Shown here in pieces: positions 1 through 5,595 of a DNA stretch of 5,595 nucleotides (positions are counted from its first letter, which is position 1; every line of letters starts with the position of its first letter). Under the pieces are notes generated by a model, which was given only the letters and a program-made list of their open reading frames with translations, did no database searches and was not told the origin of the DNA. A program made the translations under genes and the position numbers. Where the stretch lies: assembly GCA_021781185.1 (NCBI GenBank), contig JAJXXI010000199.1, positions 1 through 5,595 on the forward strand, read 5' to 3'. The stretch comes from a bacterium (GTDB lineage Bacteria; Verrucomicrobiota; Verrucomicrobiia; Limisphaerales; UBA11358).

Positions 1-160
1 GGATTTGGTGTTCCAGAAACGGCTTGCCGCAGACCTCGATCATGGGTTTGGGCCGGATGTCGGTCAGCGGACGCATCCGCTCGCCCCGCCCGCCGGCGAG
101 GATCACGGCTTGCGTTGGGCGTTGCAAAACAGGGTTTGAATCTGGCAATTCCACGGCCAT
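1..160 (-). CDS. Sugar-phosphate nucleotidyltransferase, N-terminal 53 residues (runs off window)
   Basis: Only the N-terminus is present; the gene continues past position 1. Translating from the ATG at 160-158 gives a 16-residue lead-in, then [20 protein letters not shown] and [17 protein letters not shown]. This is the nucleotide-binding signature of the NTP_transferase fold (PF00483): the glycine-rich LAGGxGxRMRPLT loop (residues 21-33) followed by PKPM and GKPFLEH. Members join a sugar 1-phosphate to an NTP, giving the NDP-sugar used for LPS, O-antigen or exopolysaccharide synthesis in the cytoplasm. The fragment cannot separate a mannose- or heptose-1-phosphate guanylyltransferase from a glucose-1-phosphate thymidylyl-, uridylyl- or cytidylyltransferase. 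The frame stays open upstream to at least a GTG at 268, but the extra residues look non-coding, so I chose ATG 160. It has no clear Shine-Dalgarno sequence. The start codon lies in the 3' arm of a hairpin at 155-170. It is codirectional with the sedolisin gene, 313 bp downstream of it. Confidence 0.87.
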   Translation of the reverse strand, partial: MAVELPDSNPVLQRPTQAVILAGGRGERMRPLTDIRPKPMIEVCGKPFLEHQI

Positions 161-170
161 TGAAATGGCC
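155..170 (-). promoter_or_regulatory. Perfect 6-bp inverted repeat over the nucleotidyltransferase start codon
   Basis: The plus strand reads GGCCAT TGAA ATGGCC. In the minus-strand transcript this is a GGCCAU/AUGGCC stem with a UUCA loop, and the AUG start is the first three bases of the 3' arm. No Shine-Dalgarno match precedes it. The structure is directly visible. A role in damping translation initiation is inference, and a short palindrome like this could arise by chance. Confidence 0.4.
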
Positions 171-473
171 AAACAGGCTAAAGGTTGTGCTTCGCTCCCG
201 CAATCGCAAAGTATTTCGTAAAGTGTTCCGTTTTGGGATCGGCGCGTTGCATCAAAGTTTTTAACCACAGATGGACGCGAATCAACACGGATGGAAAACC
301 ACGGGCGAAATTTGACTATTGCAAGGCCAAAAGACTCACAGCGTTGGCGGCTCAAAAAGGCGAAAACGTCCTTGGACAACCCGTATCCATCCATGGTTGT
401 AAGAATCTGTCTTCAACTTCCCTTTGCGCCCCTGGCGTTCTTTGCGTGAGAACCTTAACTGCATCGTTCCGCT
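161..473. other. Intergenic region without a gene, carrying recurrent-type repeat motifs
   Basis: I see no credible gene in this 313-bp gap between the sedolisin stop and the nucleotidyltransferase start. The plus-strand reading frame across it has low-complexity, non-protein-like content and reads into the antisense of the sedolisin gene. The gap holds three notable pieces: the ACCACAGATGGACG...ACACGGATGG motif at about 262-295, a partly complementary TCCATCCATGGTTG at 386-399, and TTTGCGCCCCTGGCGTTCTT with following TTGCGTGAG at 423-450. A weak hairpin (GTTCT/AGAAC arms at 437-441 and 449-453) lies about 20 bases past the sedolisin stop but has no U-tract, so it is at best a poor terminator. 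I could not pick out a confident promoter for the nucleotidyltransferase. Confidence 0.6.
262..399. repeat. Intergenic element with imperfect terminal inverted repeats (REP/MITE-like)
   Basis: The left arm TAACCACAGATGGA (262-275) and right arm TCCATCCATGGTTG (386-399) are complementary at 11 of 14 positions and enclose about 110 bp. Inside the left end a near-direct repeat is visible, ACAGATGGAC then ACACGGATGG, spaced about 18 bases. From memory, sequences built on 'CCATCTGTGGTTA' and 'ATCCGTGT' recur between genes in Verrucomicrobia, Planctomycetes and other phyla, and often produce spurious ORFs containing HRWTRINTD. That peptide is encoded here on the plus strand. There is no transposase in the window and I saw no target-site duplication. 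The boundaries are approximate. Confidence 0.5.
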
Positions 474-3400
474 TTACGGGCCGGAGAACCGCAGGCGATA
501 GAAGCCGTTCGTTTCGGTCATTTGGACCGGCACCACATACTGGTCGCCAATTTGCACCGGCGAAATCGGCACAACGGCCCATGCGGTTGGCGACAGCGTG
601 CCGGAAAATTCCAGCGTAAAGGCGGAATAACTGGCCGGCCAGTGGAACAGCATGGTGCTGCTCGACATTTGGAAACCCAACGCCGGTCGAACAACCACAT
701 TGAATGCGTTGGCCAGGCCCGCGTGCCCCAGACCGTCATCAGCCTGCAGCACCACGTTCGAGGCCGCCTGGGCAATGACAACCGTTCCCGACCAGACGCC
801 TTGCGTAAAATTGCCGGAAATCACCGGACTGATGGCCAGACCGTTGGTTGCACTCAATAATACGGCATTGGTAAACGCCAGGTCTGTTCCGTTGGTCGGA
901 TCCTGCGCCGTCAGCGTGACCGTGAACGGCACATTGACAAATCGGGGCGTGGGCACACTGTTCCAGCTAAAATGATTCAGCGGGTTGACCGTCAACAGCG
1001 CATTGGAACTGGTGACGCTCCCGGCGAAGTTCGTGACAACGACAGCGTAATCACCCGCCTGGCTCACCTGAACATTGGCCAACGCCAGCGTGGCATTGGT
1101 CGCGCCGTCAATGTTTGTGTTGTTGAACAGCCATTGATAGCTCAGAGGCGACGTTCCAGTCGCCATCACACTGAAAGACACGTTATCGCCGGCATAAACC
1201 GCCTGATTGGTTGGTTGCGCGGTAATGTTCGGAAATTTCTCAACCGTCAATACAGCGTTGGAACTTTGTGCCGAACCATAGATGTTAGTTACCAGCACGG
1301 CGTAATTTCCTGAATCAGCTAATTGAACATTGGTCAATGTCATCGTCGCGTTGGTCGCCCATGAAATATTTGTATTGTTCACACTCCACTGATAACTCAA
1401 AGGAGCATAACCACTGGCTGTGACACTGAAAGTTACGTTGGTTCCCGGCAAAGCCATCTGACTTTGTGGTTGAACAGTGATGGCTGGAGCCAGTCCCGTC
1501 GTAAGACTGGCATAATCCACATCCACATGATCGGGGTAAGGGGTTCCCGAATCACCAATGGCTTGGGACAAAACGATTTTGAAACCCGATCCATACGCCG
1601 AAGCATCATGTCCCAACGTCTTCCCAACCAATTCCGTTCCGTCATCGCGGCACAATGAAGCCCGGATGTTTTGTCCCGGCGCGCATTGCAAGACCAGACG
1701 ATACCACGTGTTATCGCTGTAACTGAAGGAAGTGTGCGTGTAGGAATTGTCAATGCTGCTCCCAAAGAACACGTAGAAATCCGAGCCAAATCCGCCGCCA
1801 AAAGGTGAAACAATATCGTAACGGCTGCTGTTGGTCGCGTCCATGATCCAGATCTCAACGAACCCATCTATGCTGGAGGATGACGACTGGGTCAGTGAGT
1901 TGAACCGAACCTCATAACGAAAGTCGCTGGCAAGGTAATTGGTGACGGAACTCCAGCCGCGACGCTGGAGCGGGCCCATGTAATTCGTTATGTTCAAAAC
2001 CGAATAAGAATCCAAAACGTCGAAGTTGTAACCCGGCGCACCTGCATAAGAGGCGATTTGCGAGTAGCCTGTCGGAAAACTGCCGCAATGTGCATCAGGC
2101 AAACTGGCCTGCCAGTTTGAATTCAAATCTGGACCACTAAAATCATCGAAAAACAAAGCTGGCGGCGTGGGATACACCTTCAACATGGCGCTGGAACTGG
2201 CCGCTGATCCCAACGTGTTGGACACAACCACAGAATATTCGCCGGATTGTGAAAGCTGAACATTGGTTAATACCAGTAAAACATTATTCGCTCCATCAAT
2301 GTTGGTGTCGTCAAATTTCCATTGGTAGGTGAAAGGTTTGGTGCCAATGGCAGCCACATTAAATGTTACTGTCTGGCCGACAACAGCCGTTTGGTCTGCA
2401 GGCTGCATGACAATAACCGGTTCGGATGGAGTAATGGTGAGTGACGCGTTGCTGCTGACGGCCTGGCCGGCGAGGTTTGTCACAACCACGCTGTAAAGAC
2501 CAACCTCATTGGACTCCACATCGCTGATGACCAGATTGGTGCCGGTGGAGCCGGAGATGTTGCCGCCATCGGTCAGATTGGTTCCATTGAACTGCCATTG
2601 ATAATTGAGGGGCATGCCGCCGGTGGCGCTGACGGTGAAAGTCCCCGTGGCACCCTCCAATACAGCCTGATTCGTCGGCTGGTTGATAATGGTTGGCGGG
2701 CTGATGACGTTGAGCGCGAATTGCCGGCCCTGGCCGACGCCGTCGTCCACGTTCGTAAACCACAACGTGGCACTGTAAGTTCCCACCACAAGATTGCTGG
2801 CGGCGGAATTCAAACTCACGGTCAAGCTGGTCGCGGGGCCGCCAACGGGCAGCGTGCCGCTGATGGATGAAACTTCCAGCCACTGCGACGTATTGGCCAG
2901 CGTCCAGGAAATGGTGTTGGTGCCGAGGTTGGTCAGCGTGAAGTCCTGGGAGGTGACGGTGAACGGCCCGCCAACGCCACCGGCGGAAACAAAGCCTTCC
3001 GTTGGCATGATGAGCAACGGTTCGGGATTGGCCAGCGCGTCAACGAGTCGTTGTCCAGCAGGGGTTCCCCAGCCGGTGCAAAGGTCGTAACCCGGAACCG
3101 CGTGAAATTTTGCCGGACTGCCGCCCCAAGTGTTGTTGCCCACCGTAATGTCATGGAAACACGTGGCATAATCCGGTCCCGTGCCAATCGCATCCAGAGC
3201 CGGATTGATGAATCCGATGTCGGGTTTTCCAGAGGCTTCAGCCTGTTGGTTGACCAGGGCGGCAAAGCCCGCCCACAACGGCGCGGCGCAACTCGTGCCG
3301 CCGATGTTCCGGTAATCATGGAAAATCGCCCGGACGTAAACATTGTCAGCCGTCATGGCCACGTCCGGCGTGTTGCGCTGCGTGGTTGAACCTTGATTGG

Positions 3401-4715
3401 CGCTCATGTTGATGTTCGTCTGCCAATCGGGAATCGGATATTGCGTGCTGATACCGCCGCCGCTGCCAATGCCCCCGCCCCAGTTCCAAACGGTTTCCGA
3501 GTTATAGGAACCGCCGGAATTGTTCATGGCCAGAGTGGTGCCGCCCACCTGGGTGATGTAGGGCGAGTCGCCGGGAAAATCAATCAAACCCGTGTAAGCG
3601 TCGTCATCGCCGGAGGCATTGAAGAAGCTCTGGCCCTGCGCCGCCATTTGCAGAAAAATTTGATCCGCCGCCGGCTCCGCCGCGCCGTGAGGTTCATACC
3701 AGGAACAACTCAATTGCTTGGCCAGGTCATCATCCGCCATGCGGTTGAGCACGTCCACAAACGGACTGGGATTGGGCGCTTCATACACGATCACCTTGGA
3801 CAATCCCGGCGCCATGGAAATGGCCATTTCAATATCCAGTGACACTTCCACCTGACCGCCGCTGCCACTGCCGGCGCCGCTGGCGCCATCAATCAGCACA
3901 TTTTGCAACGGCACATTGGGCAGTCCGGCGATGCCTTCGTAATAAGTGATGTCACTGGCGTTGTATCCATCAAATTGCAACAGGCCGACAACCTGTCCTG
4001 AACCCGTCAAGGTGGTGTCCGGCGCGTAGGCGGCCCGGAAATCGGCGCCCATGTAGGTGCCGCCCGGCCCCGAACCGGTGTCGGCATTGGGTGATTCATT
4101 GGCCATCATCGTTGCCGGCTTCGTCACATAGCGCGGATGCGGCATTGAATAATTGTCCAAACCCGCCACCCCCAAAACCGGCGTGGTCAAATCCAGCGAG
4201 GGCGGAGCATCCGGCGCGTAAAAAGTGCGCGCCTCGGTGGGATGCTGGTAAGTGTGCAACGAAACATGCAGTGTTTGCTGGATGTTTTTCACTGTTCCGC
4301 TGACGTCCACCAGCATCCGGTTGGCGTGCGTGGCCGTTACTTTCAATCCGTGAGCTTTGGCAAAGCGGATGACCGACTGATAATCTTTTTCCGTTGGCCC
4401 AAACAATTCCGTGAACTCCGCCGGAGTCAGGTAATGATGGTAGTTGGGGCTGGCCGGATCGTAAATTTCCCGGAGCAAATTCGCCAGCGCCTCCCGATTG
4501 CGCAACGGCAAGCTGATGGCCAGATTCAATGAATTGGTGGCGGGCAGCAGGCCAAGCGGTTGCTCTCTTGCGGCGACCGGCGGCAGGTGAGCTTGCAACA
4601 ACTGGGCGGCTTGCGCCTGATTGGATAAGGTGAAAAATAAAAACGCCAACCCAAAGCAGGTTGACGTAAATAATGATCGTATAACCAATACCCGTTCCAT
4701 AACCGTTGTTTTCAT
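474..4715 (-). CDS. Secreted sedolisin (S53 peptidase) with propeptide, four Ig-like modules and a LamG-like domain
   Basis: A 1413-residue exported protease, probably an acid-active endopeptidase. Residues 1-36 form a signal peptide (Lys/Arg-containing start, hydrophobic 14-30, AQA cleavage motif at 34-36). About 50-190 is the pro-kumamolisin activation domain (PF09286), with 'YHHYLTPAEFTELFGP' typical of it. About 212-565 is the S53 catalytic domain. The ExxxD pair is E290/D294, the oxyanion Asp is D370 in NASGDDD, and the nucleophile is S475 in GGTSCAAPLWAG. The calcium site is D522/I523 plus GYDLCTGWG (542-550). About 567-670 is a BACON-like beta domain. Ig-like modules lie at 672-762, 764-848, 1076-1159 and 1161-1244. 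A LamG/ConA-like domain begins FFDDFSGPDLNSNW at 855. About 1246-1342 is a cadherin-like beta domain, and 1343-1413 is a C-terminal domain ending FYRLRFSGP. I chose ATG 4715 because AAGGA lies 9 bases upstream; M6 is the alternative. No catalytic residue is missing and the frame is intact. The family is clear; substrate and surface anchoring are not. Confidence 0.95.
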   Translation of the reverse strand: MKTTVMERVLVIRSLFTSTCFGLAFLFFTLSNQAQAAQLLQAHLPPVAAREQPLGLLPATNSLNLAISLPLRNREALANLLREIYDPASPNYHHYLTPAEFTELFGPTEKDYQSVIRFAKAHGLKVTATHANRMLVDVSGTVKNIQQTLHVSLHTYQHPTEARTFYAPDAPPSLDLTTPVLGVAGLDNYSMPHPRYVTKPATMMANESPNADTGSGPGGTYMGADFRAAYAPDTTLTGSGQVVGLLQFDGYNASDITYYEGIAGLPNVPLQNVLIDGASGAGSGSGGQVEVSLDIEMAISMAPGLSKVIVYEAPNPSPFVDVLNRMADDDLAKQLSCSWYEPHGAAEPAADQIFLQMAAQGQSFFNASGDDDAYTGLIDFPGDSPYITQVGGTTLAMNNSGGSYNSETVWNWGGGIGSGGGISTQYPIPDWQTNINMSANQGSTTQRNTPDVAMTADNVYVRAIFHDYRNIGGTSCAAPLWAGFAALVNQQAEASGKPDIGFINPALDAIGTGPDYATCFHDITVGNNTWGGSPAKFHAVPGYDLCTGWGTPAGQRLVDALANPEPLLIMPTEGFVSAGGVGGPFTVTSQDFTLTNLGTNTISWTLANTSQWLEVSSISGTLPVGGPATSLTVSLNSAASNLVVGTYSATLWFTNVDDGVGQGRQFALNVISPPTIINQPTNQAVLEGATGTFTVSATGGMPLNYQWQFNGTNLTDGGNISGSTGTNLVISDVESNEVGLYSVVVTNLAGQAVSSNASLTITPSEPVIVMQPADQTAVVGQTVTFNVAAIGTKPFTYQWKFDDTNIDGANNVLLVLTNVQLSQSGEYSVVVSNTLGSAASSSAMLKVYPTPPALFFDDFSGPDLNSNWQASLPDAHCGSFPTGYSQIASYAGAPGYNFDVLDSYSVLNITNYMGPLQRRGWSSVTNYLASDFRYEVRFNSLTQSSSSSIDGFVEIWIMDATNSSRYDIVSPFGGGFGSDFYVFFGSSIDNSYTHTSFSYSDNTWYRLVLQCAPGQNIRASLCRDDGTELVGKTLGHDASAYGSGFKIVLSQAIGDSGTPYPDHVDVDYASLTTGLAPAITVQPQSQMALPGTNVTFSVTASGYAPLSYQWSVNNTNISWATNATMTLTNVQLADSGNYAVLVTNIYGSAQSSNAVLTVEKFPNITAQPTNQAVYAGDNVSFSVMATGTSPLSYQWLFNNTNIDGATNATLALANVQVSQAGDYAVVVTNFAGSVTSSNALLTVNPLNHFSWNSVPTPRFVNVPFTVTLTAQDPTNGTDLAFTNAVLLSATNGLAISPVISGNFTQGVWSGTVVIAQAASNVVLQADDGLGHAGLANAFNVVVRPALGFQMSSSTMLFHWPASYSAFTLEFSGTLSPTAWAVVPISPVQIGDQYVVPVQMTETNGFYRLRFSGP
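984..1490 (-). repeat. Third and fourth Ig-like modules of the sedolisin (tandem protein repeat)
   Basis: Two adjacent modules of about 84 residues (1076-1159 and 1161-1244) share one pattern: xITxQPxxQ, then FSVxAxGxxPLSYQW, NNTNI, a TNATxxLxNVQ stretch, GxYAVxVTNxxGS, and SSNAxLTV. This is the Ig-like fold (Ig_2/Ig_3 type) common in secreted Verrucomicrobia proteins, with the core Trp retained and the usual cysteines absent. Such modules act as spacers or as binding and adhesion units. The DNA copies look diverged rather than recently duplicated. Confidence 0.85.
2172..2702 (-). repeat. First and second Ig-like modules of the sedolisin (tandem protein repeat)
   Basis: Residues 672-762 and 764-848 repeat the same pattern as the distal pair (QPxxQxAVxxGxTxTFxV, YQW, SGxYSVVVxNxxG, SSxAxLxx). 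The first module has an insertion, a Gly/Ser/Asn-rich DGGNISGSTGTN loop. The second most resembles the fourth module (both have FxxTNIDGAxN and a VQxSQxGxYxVVV stretch). That resemblance suggests module shuffling within the gene, but this is a by-eye comparison. Confidence 0.83.
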
Positions 4716-4724
4716 GTCAGATTG

Positions 4725-4729
4725 TCCTT
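4725..4729 (-). promoter_or_regulatory. Shine-Dalgarno site of the sedolisin gene
   Basis: The minus strand reads AAGGA, then nine bases, then ATG at 4715. This is a good match and spacing, and it favours ATG 4715 over the internal ATG that encodes M6. Confidence 0.7.
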
Positions 4730-4760
4730 ATTGATAATTGAATAACCCAAGGGCTACACG

Positions 4761-4790
4761 AGCATACGTCGGGGTGTTTTTTCAAATCAA
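4761..4790 (-). promoter_or_regulatory. Candidate sigma70-type promoter for the sedolisin gene
   Basis: On the minus strand TTGATT (4790-4785) and TATGCT (4766-4761) are separated by 18 bases. Transcription would begin near 4754, giving a leader of about 40 bases that carries the Shine-Dalgarno site. The hexamers each miss the consensus by two bases or fewer. It supports independent transcription of the sedolisin rather than read-through from the glycosyltransferase. It is a motif match only, and promoter rules for this phylum are poorly known to me. Confidence 0.4.
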
Positions 4791-4827
4791 GTTAATTTCC
4801 TGTTACGATGTAAAGAATGCCCGTCAA

Positions 4828-4843
4828 CAGCCTGCGAAGGCTG
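4828..4843 (-). terminator. Small hairpin between the glycosyltransferase and sedolisin genes, weak terminator candidate
   Basis: CAGCCT and AGGCTG form a perfect 6-bp stem around a 4-base loop, 57 bases past the glycosyltransferase stop and upstream of the proposed sedolisin promoter. On the minus strand it is followed by TTGACGGGC, with no U-tract, so it is not a classical intrinsic terminator. On the plus strand the loop is GCGA, a GNRA-type tetraloop. Confidence 0.3.
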
Positions 4844-4899
4844 ATAATTACGGGATTTGAAAATTTTGGAATTGGCCGAACAGGGAGCGGGCGGGACAG

Positions 4900-5481
4900 T
4901 TAACTATAAACATTATTTGGCTTCCGTGGACGTCCACCGATCTTAAAGACAGTAATTTCACGCAACTCAACCAGGGCGCGGGCCGCCAGCCAGATGGTCA
5001 GGCCTGTGTGGCTGCGAACAATTTGATCAATCTCTCGCGCATACGTCATATTGCCGAGTTGACGAAACCGTTTGGCTTTGACGCCGGAACGCGCAGCAAA
5101 TAAGCACTCTAGTTTTGCCCTTCTTAAAAAACCACTCCATGGTTGATCCCGCATCTCTTCAATCTCCCTCGTCACACTCCGCTCTTCGATAATAAGCCCT
5201 TGAATGTTTGTAGAACGCAAAATTGTTTCATTCGTGTTGTGCCAGCGATATTGCGCAAGCGGGAGATTAATCATTATGATTTTCTTGCAATGCATGCCGT
5301 ATTTTGCCCAGTAAGACATGTCACCGACAATCAACAGATCCTCAGGAAACCGGACGGGGGCTGGTTTTCGCCCGGTTTTAAGCAGGGTCGCACAAAAGGC
5401 CTGATTGCCGATTTCTGCTTTGCGCTTTAAAAAAGTATCTTTGTCAAGTGACGTAATCTTGCCATTAGGAGGTTCTTTCAA
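4900..5481 (-). CDS. Family 2 glycosyltransferase, C-terminal half; 5' end missing, frameshifted or off-window
   Basis: This 193-residue frame resembles the distal half of GT-A-fold family 2 glycosyltransferases, which move sugars from NDP-sugars to surface polysaccharide or lipid carriers. Diagnostic parts are FCATLLKTGRKPAPVRFPED (29-48), then LLIVGDMSYWAKYG (49-62), matching the acidic ED/GD-yW segment. LPLAQYRWHNTNET (73-86) matches the PLaxYRxHxxN block. The tail is basic and amphipathic (LTIWLAARALVELREITVF). The N-terminal nucleotide-binding half and the DxD motif, normally 100 or more residues upstream, are absent. The only in-frame start is TTG at 5481, without a Shine-Dalgarno sequence; the first ATG is residue 55. 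The frame stays open, with protein-like sequence, back to TGA 5548-5550, so the true coding segment probably extends to about 5547. Hand-counted lines inside it are about 40-45% GC, against 52-62% in sampled sedolisin lines. I favour a disrupted or frameshifted gene over a real short protein. Confidence 0.65.
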   Translation of the reverse strand: MKEPPNGKITSLDKDTFLKRKAEIGNQAFCATLLKTGRKPAPVRFPEDLLIVGDMSYWAKYGMHCKKIIMINLPLAQYRWHNTNETILRSTNIQGLIIEERSVTREIEEMRDQPWSGFLRRAKLECLFAARSGVKAKRFRQLGNMTYAREIDQIVRSHTGLTIWLAARALVELREITVFKIGGRPRKPNNVYS

Positions 5482-5595
5482 AACCCCGATTGGTTGGGGA
5501 ATATTATTGATTTGTTTGAACGGAACGGCGGGCGGCGCGTCTGTCTTTCATGGCTGACCTCACGACGATTTTCCACCAACTGCAACGCCAGCTTT
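5478..5595 (-). CDS. Open reading frame entering from the right edge, stop overlapping the glycosyltransferase frame
   Basis: This frame, different from the glycosyltransferase one, is open from the window edge to a TGA at 5480-5478. It encodes 38 residues beginning KLALQLVENRREVSHERQ. The stop shares bases with the TTG at 5481 (TTGA). It could be the end of a separate upstream gene coupled to the next. It could instead be the mid-part of the same glycosyltransferase, continued in the other frame after a one-base deletion; LALQLVENRREV is acceptable for the helix that follows the DxD region. The last 15 or so residues look non-coding. Too little is visible to name it. Confidence 0.3.
   Translation of the reverse strand, partial: KLALQLVENRREVSHERQTRRPPFRSNKSIIFPNQSGF

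Noticed and set aside
24..221. Plus-strand 65-codon open frame at the left edge
   Set aside because: It is antisense to the nucleotidyltransferase, whose minus-strand translation has an unmistakable family motif.
341..371. Inverted repeat GCGTTGGCGGC...GGCGAAAACGT as a terminator
   Set aside because: The arms pair with several internal mismatches and lie over 100 bases from the sedolisin stop without a U-tract.
185..619. Plus-strand 144-codon open frame
   Set aside because: It spans the intergenic repeat and the antisense of the sedolisin 3' end, shows no domain-like sequence, and contains the [12 protein letters not shown] peptide typical of translated intergenic repeats.
984..2702. Possible tandem DNA repeats or CRISPR-like periodicity
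   Set aside because: The periodicity is at protein level (Ig-like modules of about 85 residues) with diverged DNA, not short identical repeats with spacers.
2506..3343. Minus-strand open frames in the other two frames (2506-2883, 2933-3343)
   Set aside because: They are shadows of the sedolisin frame, Arg/Pro-rich and without recognisable domains; the main frame carries the catalytic and Ig-like motifs without interruption.
3393..3842. Plus-strand 149-codon open frame opposite the catalytic domain
   Set aside because: It arises from the codon bias of the GC-rich opposite strand and has no start signal or family resemblance.
5143..5430. Plus-strand 95-codon open frame opposite the glycosyltransferase
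   Set aside because: The opposite strand encodes GT2-like blocks; this frame shows no motif and no ribosome binding site.

Overview
The window looks like chromosomal DNA from a Verrucomicrobiota bacterium, probably near Pedosphaera/Limisphaerales. I infer this from protein style alone: a very large secreted protein built from Thr/Asn-rich Ig-like modules (YQW ... SGxYxVVVTNxxGS ... SSNAxLTV), a C-terminus ending in FYRLR plus a few residues, and intergenic DNA carrying the 'ACCACAGATGGAC' repeat type. All supported genes are on the minus strand, so transcription runs from right to left.

Right edge (4900-5595): the C-terminal half of a family 2 glycosyltransferase. It has no convincing start. 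Its frame is closed by a TGA at 5548-5550, and another frame is open to the window edge and stops on top of the only possible (TTG) start. It is therefore either 5'-disrupted or frameshifted. Region 4716-4899 is a 184-bp gap with a small GC-rich hairpin, a plausible sigma70-type promoter and a good Shine-Dalgarno site for the next gene.

Centre (474-4715): one intact gene of 1413 codons for a secreted sedolisin (S53) serine-carboxyl peptidase. The order is signal peptide, pro-kumamolisin propeptide, catalytic domain with the full Glu/Asp/Asp/Ser set, a beta-sandwich linker, two Ig-like modules, a LamG/concanavalin-like jelly roll, two more Ig-like modules, a cadherin-like beta domain and a short C-terminal domain. 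It is probably an extracellular protease with adhesive or substrate-binding accessory modules.

Left edge: a 313-bp intergenic stretch (161-473) with recurrent-looking palindromic repeat motifs, then the first 53 codons of a sugar-phosphate nucleotidyltransferase that runs off the window. A perfect 6-bp hairpin covers its start codon.

The glycosyltransferase and nucleotidyltransferase suggest a surface-polysaccharide region. The sedolisin lies between them but appears to have its own promoter, so a functional link is not shown. I found no CRISPR array, RNA gene, insertion sequence, defence system or convincing unknown multi-gene system here.
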